Position numbers and translations under genes: made by a program
Source: Kaistia soli DSM 19436
GTDB taxonomy: Bacteria > Pseudomonadota > Alphaproteobacteria > Rhizobiales > Kaistiaceae
Reading direction: 5' to 3'
Assembly (NCBI RefSeq): GCF_900129325.1
Contig: NZ_FQUP01000001.1
Coordinates: forward strand, 930,001-994,000
Length of the DNA stretch: 64,000 nucleotides
Notes under the pieces: model-generated
Seen by the model: only the letters and a program-made list of their open reading frames with translations
The model's database searches: none
Told to the model about the DNA's origin: nothing
Shown here: positions 60,137-64,000 of the stretch, in pieces
Layout of the letters: every line of letters starts with the position of its first letter
Numbering within the stretch: position 1 is the first letter of the stretch

Positions 60137-61029
60137 GATTGACCTGCCGGCTGGGCGGCGTTCGCCATCTCGCCGCGATGACCGGCGTCGCGGCGGCTCG
60201 CGCAAAAATCGCTGTCGGAACAGACAAACATCCGCCCGCCGCGATCATCGAGCACGACCTCGTCGAGATAGACGCCGGTCGCGGCACAGAGCGCGCAGGG
60301 CTTCTCAAAGCGCTGCACCTCGAAGGGATGGTCCTCGAAATCGAGGCTCACGACATCCGTATAGGGCGGCACGGCGTAGATGCGCTTCTCGCGTCCAGCC
60401 CCGAAGAGCTGCAAGGCCGGCGAGCGATGCATCTTCGGATTGTCGAATTTCGGCGTCGGCGAGGGGTTCATCACATAGCGGCCGGCAACCTCGACCGGAT
60501 AGTCATAGGTCGTCGCGATATGGCCGTGCCGCGCGATATCCTCGTAGAGCTTCACATGCATCAGGCCGTAATCGGCGAGCGCGTGCAGCTTGCGCGTTTC
60601 GGTTTCGCGCGGCTCGAGAAAGCGCAGCGGCTCGGGGATCGGCACCTGGTAGACGAGGATCTGGCCATCAGTGAGCGGCGTCTCGGGAATGCGGTGGCGG
60701 GTCTGGATGACGGTCGCCTCGGTCGTCCGCGTGGTGGTCTCGACGCCGGCTGTCTTGGCGAAGAACTTGCGGATCGACACGGCATTGGTTGTGTCGTCCG
60801 AGCCCTGGTCGATGACTTTCAGAACATCGTTGGGCCCGAGAACGGCCGCCGTCACCTGCACGCCGCCCGTGCCCCAGCCATAGGGCATCGGCATTTCGCG
60901 GCTGGCAAACGGCACCTGATAGCCGGGAATGGCGACCGCCTTCAGGATCGCGCGGCGGATCATCCGCTTGGTCTGCTCGTCGAGATAGGCGAAATTGTAG
61001 CCGGTCTCGGCCGGCGCCTGCGCGTTCAT
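60133..61029 (-). CDS. phnJ: alpha-D-ribose 1-methylphosphonate 5-phosphate C-P lyase
   Basis: Radical SAM enzyme that breaks the carbon-phosphorus bond. 298 residues. The four-cysteine region is intact: Cys245 and Cys248 (PCALCAATG), Cys270 and Cys276 (FVCSDSDFC); three bind the 4Fe-4S cluster and one carries the thiyl radical chemistry. Other family blocks: PYGWGTGGVQVTAAVLGPND and SDDTTNAVSIRKFF. ATGA overlap with phnI. Confidence 0.97.
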   Translation of the reverse strand: MNAQAPAETGYNFAYLDEQTKRMIRRAILKAVAIPGYQVPFASREMPMPYGWGTGGVQVTAAVLGPNDVLKVIDQGSDDTTNAVSIRKFFAKTAGVETTTRTTEATVIQTRHRIPETPLTDGQILVYQVPIPEPLRFLEPRETETRKLHALADYGLMHVKLYEDIARHGHIATTYDYPVEVAGRYVMNPSPTPKFDNPKMHRSPALQLFGAGREKRIYAVPPYTDVVSLDFEDHPFEVQRFEKPCALCAATGVYLDEVVLDDRGGRMFVCSDSDFCASRRDAGHRGEMANAAQPAGQS

Positions 61030-62120
61030 TCTGCCGCCTCCTTCAGGGGCTCGCGGGCGGCCTCGTGCTCGGCGCGCATGCGGCGCACCAGTCCGAGTTC
61101 GGCCTGGAAATCGACATAGTGCGGTAGCTTCAGATGCTCGACGAAGCCCGTCGCCTGGACATTGTCGCAGTGGGAGAGGACGAATTCCTCATCCTGCGCC
61201 GGGGCAACGACATCCTCGCCGAACTCGCGCGTCCTGAGGGCCCGGTCGACCAGCGACATCGACATCGCCTTCCGTTCGCTCTGGCCGAAGACGAGGCCAT
61301 ACCCGCGCGTGAATTGCGGCGGCTGCTCGGCATTGCCGTGAAACTGGTTGACCATCTGGCATTCTGTGAGCGCGACGGGGCCGAGCGGCACGGCGAAGCC
61401 GAGTTCCTCGGGCACGAATTCGGCCATGACCTCGCCGAAGCGGATTTCGCCGACAAAGGGATGCGTGCGGCCATAGCCGCGCTGCGTTGAATAGCCGAGC
61501 GCCAGCAGGAAGCCCTCGTCGCCGCGCGCCAAAGCCTGCAGGCGGAGATCGCGATCGGCCGGGAAATCGAGCGGCGCGCGCGTGAGATCGCCGACCGGCG
61601 CGTCGTCCACGGCCCGCTCGGCCTCGATCAGCTGCTCGCCGTCGAGGAGATCGGTGACGCGGGGCACCGCGCCGCGCTCGGGCTCAGCCTCGGCAGGCTC
61701 CGGCGGCGCGACCCCTGCTGCGAGCATGAAATCGATCAGGCGATGCGTATAGTCGAAGGTCGGCCCCAGCACCTGCCCGCCCGGCAGGTCCTTGTAGGTT
61801 GCCGAGATGCGGCGCTCGATCGCCATCTTCGCCGTCTCGAGCGGATCGGAATGGCCGAAGCGCGGCAGTGTCGTCCGGAAGGCGCGGACGAGGAAGATCG
61901 CTTCGATGAGGTCGCCCCGCGCCTGCTTGATCGCCAGCGCCGCCAGCGCCGGGTCGTAGAGGGAGCCCTCGGCCATGACGCGGTCGACGGCAAGCGAAAG
62001 CTGGTGCTCGATCTGGTCGGGCGCGATCTCGGTAATCTCTTCCGGGCCTCGCCGCTCATGGGCGAGGAGCGCGTGGGCGTTGTCGATGGCTGCCTCGCCA
62101 CCTTTGACCGCGACATACAT
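61026..62120 (-). CDS. phnI: C-P lyase core subunit PhnI
   Basis: Catalytic subunit of the purine-ribosyl transfer step: with PhnG, H and L it displaces adenine from ATP with phosphonate. On its own PhnI is a nucleosidase. 364 residues, standard length. Family regions: MYVAVKGGEAAIDNAHALLA at the start, LGYSTQRGYGRTHPFVGEIR, and CDNVQATGFVEHLKLPHYVD near the C-terminus. It is 3 bp behind phnH. Confidence 0.95.
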   Translation of the reverse strand: MYVAVKGGEAAIDNAHALLAHERRGPEEITEIAPDQIEHQLSLAVDRVMAEGSLYDPALAALAIKQARGDLIEAIFLVRAFRTTLPRFGHSDPLETAKMAIERRISATYKDLPGGQVLGPTFDYTHRLIDFMLAAGVAPPEPAEAEPERGAVPRVTDLLDGEQLIEAERAVDDAPVGDLTRAPLDFPADRDLRLQALARGDEGFLLALGYSTQRGYGRTHPFVGEIRFGEVMAEFVPEELGFAVPLGPVALTECQMVNQFHGNAEQPPQFTRGYGLVFGQSERKAMSMSLVDRALRTREFGEDVVAPAQDEEFVLSHCDNVQATGFVEHLKLPHYVDFQAELGLVRRMRAEHEAAREPLKEAAE

Positions 62121-62123
62121 GGT

Positions 62124-62720
62124 TCAGGCCTCCCGGATGCGGGTGGTGCGCGGCAGCGCTGCAATAGCGCCGCTGGTCGCGAAGACGAGATCGACGCCGC
62201 GCGGGAACAGGGTACGATTGGCGGCGAGCTGTTCGGTCAACGCCGCCGGCCATGGCGCGATACCGAGCCGTCGCTCGCTCTCGATGCCCGGGCCCGAGAG
62301 GACGAGATCGCCGCCTGCGGAAAGCGCATCAACGGCAATCAGAAGGGTCGTCGAACGATCGGGATAGGCGTCATCGCCGGCCGCGAAGGCCGCGAGCGGC
62401 GGCATCGCTCCGATGTCTGTGACCAAGGCAAAATCGGCCTCGCCAGGATCAACCGTAATGCGGGTGCCCGCATGGAAGGCAAGCCATGCCGAGACAGCAG
62501 GGTCCGCGGCGAGCCCAGGATCGAGCCACACCGCCGTTTCATGATCGGCGAGCGTCAGCGCGATCGCCGCGAGTTCGGCCGGCAAGCCGCCGGGCGGCGT
62601 CAGCCGCGGCCTGAAAGCATGAATGCTGCCGGGACGCGCGAGCGCATCCATCAGCGTCCGAAAATGCGACTGCGCGTCGAGGACGGGATCGGCAAAGCCG
62701 GTGCTGGCTGCATCGAGCAT
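62124..62720 (-). CDS. phnH: C-P lyase core subunit PhnH
   Basis: A 198-residue structural subunit of the C-P lyase core. Family features: FADPVLDAQSHFRTLMDALA, ARPGSIHAF and FPRGVDLVFATSGAIAALPR at the C-terminus. ATG 62720 follows GGGAGGATTGATC, which also contains the phnG stop, so the two are tightly coupled. A TTG two codons earlier is possible but unnecessary. Confidence 0.93.
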   Translation of the reverse strand: MLDAASTGFADPVLDAQSHFRTLMDALARPGSIHAFRPRLTPPGGLPAELAAIALTLADHETAVWLDPGLAADPAVSAWLAFHAGTRITVDPGEADFALVTDIGAMPPLAAFAAGDDAYPDRSTTLLIAVDALSAGGDLVLSGPGIESERRLGIAPWPAALTEQLAANRTLFPRGVDLVFATSGAIAALPRTTRIREA

Positions 62721-62722
62721 GA

Positions 62723-63238
62723 TCAATCCTCCCCGCGCACCATGGTGAAGAAGTCGACACGCGTCGCGGCCACGCGGCGCGCCTTGGTTTCGGCCGCCGC
62801 GGCGAGACGATCCCGGACGGATGAGACGGCGGCTTCGACGCGGGGGCGCTCTTCGCCCTGCCAGAGGCCATCCAGGGTGGCGGCGAGGCGCGCTTTTCGT
62901 CCGTCACGACCAAGATGATAGGCAAAGCCCGTGCGACCATCGGCGAGACGGATGGCGGCGCGCGTCACGGTTGCCTCGCCGAGATTGAAGGCGCGTCCAT
63001 CGCCGCCGGCGCGGCCGCGCAGCATCACCAGACCGCTTTCAGCCGGGCGAATATCGGTAGCCGCAGGGATATCGCCGAGACGGGCCAGAGCGGCGTCCAG
63101 CTCGGCGGACGAGGCTGCGGACAGTGCCGCCATCAGCGACTGGCGCGCCGCGATCTCGGGCGGAGCATTCGTTGCTGCCGACCTCATCTGGTCGCGATCG
63201 CGGGTCGTCGCATGATTGGCCTGGGGATCGTCGGTCAT
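62723..63238 (-). CDS. phnG: C-P lyase core subunit PhnG
   Basis: First gene of the phn operon, 171 residues. Family regions: ARQSLMAALSAASSAELDAA, GLVMLRGRAGGDGRAFNLGE and ATVTRAAIRLADGRTGFAYH. About 20 residues longer at the N-terminus than usual; an internal ATG at codon 18 would give the standard length. The promoter must lie in the 50-bp gap to phnF, overlapped by its operator. Confidence 0.93.
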   Translation of the reverse strand: MTDDPQANHATTRDRDQMRSAATNAPPEIAARQSLMAALSAASSAELDAALARLGDIPAATDIRPAESGLVMLRGRAGGDGRAFNLGEATVTRAAIRLADGRTGFAYHLGRDGRKARLAATLDGLWQGEERPRVEAAVSSVRDRLAAAAETKARRVAATRVDFFTMVRGED

Positions 63239-63264
63239 GGCAATTCCGCGCCTTCCGTTTCGAT

Positions 63265-63284
63265 TTGTCTAATGGTATAGACAA
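63265..63284. promoter_or_regulatory. PhnF-type operator, TTGTCTA-N6-TAGACAA
   Basis: Perfect 7-bp inverted repeat with a 6-bp spacer in the middle of the 50-bp gap between phnG and phnF. It lies 27 bp upstream of the phnG ATG and 5 bp before the phnF ATG. HutC-type GntR regulators such as PhnF bind T-G-T-x-x-A type dyads, so it probably represses both directions. Confidence 0.85.
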
Positions 63285-63288
63285 CCAC

Positions 63289-64000
63289 ATGATCAAGTCC
63301 AGTGACGATTTCATGACGGTGGCGGACGGCGTTGACGACGCCGATGATGGGCGCGAAATCGCGCGCGGCGGGGGTATCTCGGCCTGGCGGCAGATTGCCG
63401 ACGACATCGAGGCCGACATTTCGGCCGGCCGTTTTCCCGCCGGCGCGCAGCTTCCGACCGAGGCTCAGCTGGCGACCCGCTTTGCCGTCAACCGCCATAC
63501 CGTGCGCCGAGGACTCTCCGAACTCGCGGTCCGCGGCCTCGTTCGCGCCACCCAGGGGCGCGGAACCTTCGTCGAGGCACGGCCCATCCGCTACCCCATC
63601 GGGCCGCGCACCCGCTTCTCCGAAATCGTCTCGCGCGCCGGGCGCGAGGCAGGCGGTCGCCTGCTGGGTTCGGCCGTCGTTGCCGCCGATGCCCGCACCG
63701 CCGCCGCGCTTGGTGTCGCTGAAGGCGCACCGGTCATCCGCCTCGACACGCTGCGCTCCGCCGACGGCACCCCGATCTCGCTTGGCAGCGGCTTCTTTCC
63801 GTTGCCGCGTTTCGAGCGCTTCGGCGACGCCTATCTGGCTTATGGATCCATCACCGGCGCGCTCGCCTCGCGCGGGGTGGACGATTATCGCCGGTTGGAG
63901 ACCCGCATTTCGGCCCGGCCTGCCAGCGCGGAGGAAGCGGCGAGCCTCGATCTCGCACCGGGACGCCTGCTGCTCGCCGTCGACAGCATCAATGTCGACG
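63289..64000 (+). CDS. phnF: phosphonate operon regulator PhnF (GntR/HutC subfamily), partial
   Basis: The 237 visible codons cover nearly the whole protein; the end is cut by the window edge. The winged helix spans about residues 28-95 (ISAWRQIADDIEADISAGRF, then QLATRFAVNRHTVRRGLSEL and GLVRATQGRGTFVEARP). The UTRA ligand domain follows, with GVAEGAPVIRLDTLRSADGT and PISLGSGFFPLPR. Divergent from phnG with the palindromic site between, the standard arrangement for autoregulated control of C-P lyase genes. Confidence 0.93.
   Translation, partial: MIKSSDDFMTVADGVDDADDGREIARGGGISAWRQIADDIEADISAGRFPAGAQLPTEAQLATRFAVNRHTVRRGLSELAVRGLVRATQGRGTFVEARPIRYPIGPRTRFSEIVSRAGREAGGRLLGSAVVAADARTAAALGVAEGAPVIRLDTLRSADGTPISLGSGFFPLPRFERFGDAYLAYGSITGALASRGVDDYRRLETRISARPASAEEAASLDLAPGRLLLAVDSINVD

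Overview
The window is GC-rich alphaproteobacterial chromosome. Its dense operons, ATGA stop/start overlaps, unusual number of ABC importers and C-P lyase operon fit a soil or plant-associated Hyphomicrobiales (Rhizobiales). The genus cannot be fixed from sequence alone. I see no tRNA, rRNA, CRISPR, insertion sequence or phage gene. Almost all of it is catabolic: nucleoside, ribose-like and sugar-acid uptake with the matching enzymes, methionine salvage, and phosphonate breakdown.

1-16263: two divergent operons share a 501-bp control region (7752-8252). The minus-strand operon encodes a BMP-type nucleoside ABC importer, two nucleoside hydrolases, an isochorismatase-like hydrolase and, at the edge, a MarR regulator. 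The plus-strand operon encodes a sugar ABC importer with no ATPase, a TIM-barrel isomerase, a Gfo/Idh oxidoreductase, a third nucleoside hydrolase, an NAD-dependent epimerase and an SDR. Both promoters carry the same perfect 23-bp element in opposite orientation, each with a TTGACA -35 box, so the two operons look co-regulated.

16273-31134: an aldo/keto reductase stands opposite a ribose-type ABC importer (binding protein, LVIVD-repeat protein, ATPase, permease) and an LtrA-like membrane protein. A methionine-salvage region follows: mtnK, an unknown periplasmic protein and a second copy of the ribose-type binding protein on the minus strand; mtnB, mtnD, an amidohydrolase-type deaminase and a fourth nucleoside hydrolase on the plus strand. 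mtnA and mtnC are not in the window. The deaminase plus hydrolase could turn methylthioadenosine into methylthioribose for MtnK.

31135-36787: a terminator, a frameshifted HupE/UreJ remnant, then a second complete BMP-type importer ending in a strong bidirectional terminator. 36900-42374: an ATPase-less sugar importer behind an enolase-superfamily dehydratase, divergent from a GntR(FCD) regulator and a RhaM-type mutarotase, with a palindromic operator in between. 42446-48912: TetR, binding protein, two permeases, a 65-residue membrane protein and two MalK-type ATPases, which could also energise the ATPase-less importers. 49105-55667: a two-gene version of the Tm-1-type fusion (UPF0261 + PEP-hydrolase family), a cupin, two TIM-barrel isomerases, a Gfo/Idh oxidoreductase and an SDR. 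55742-64000: a GNAT protein, then phnGHIJ-GNAT-KLMN on the minus strand, divergent from phnF across a 50-bp gap holding a perfect TTGTCTA-N6-TAGACAA operator.

A recurring feature is a stable hairpin or REP-like repeat just downstream of six of the seven binding-protein genes. That is the arrangement expected if binding protein is made in excess over membrane components.
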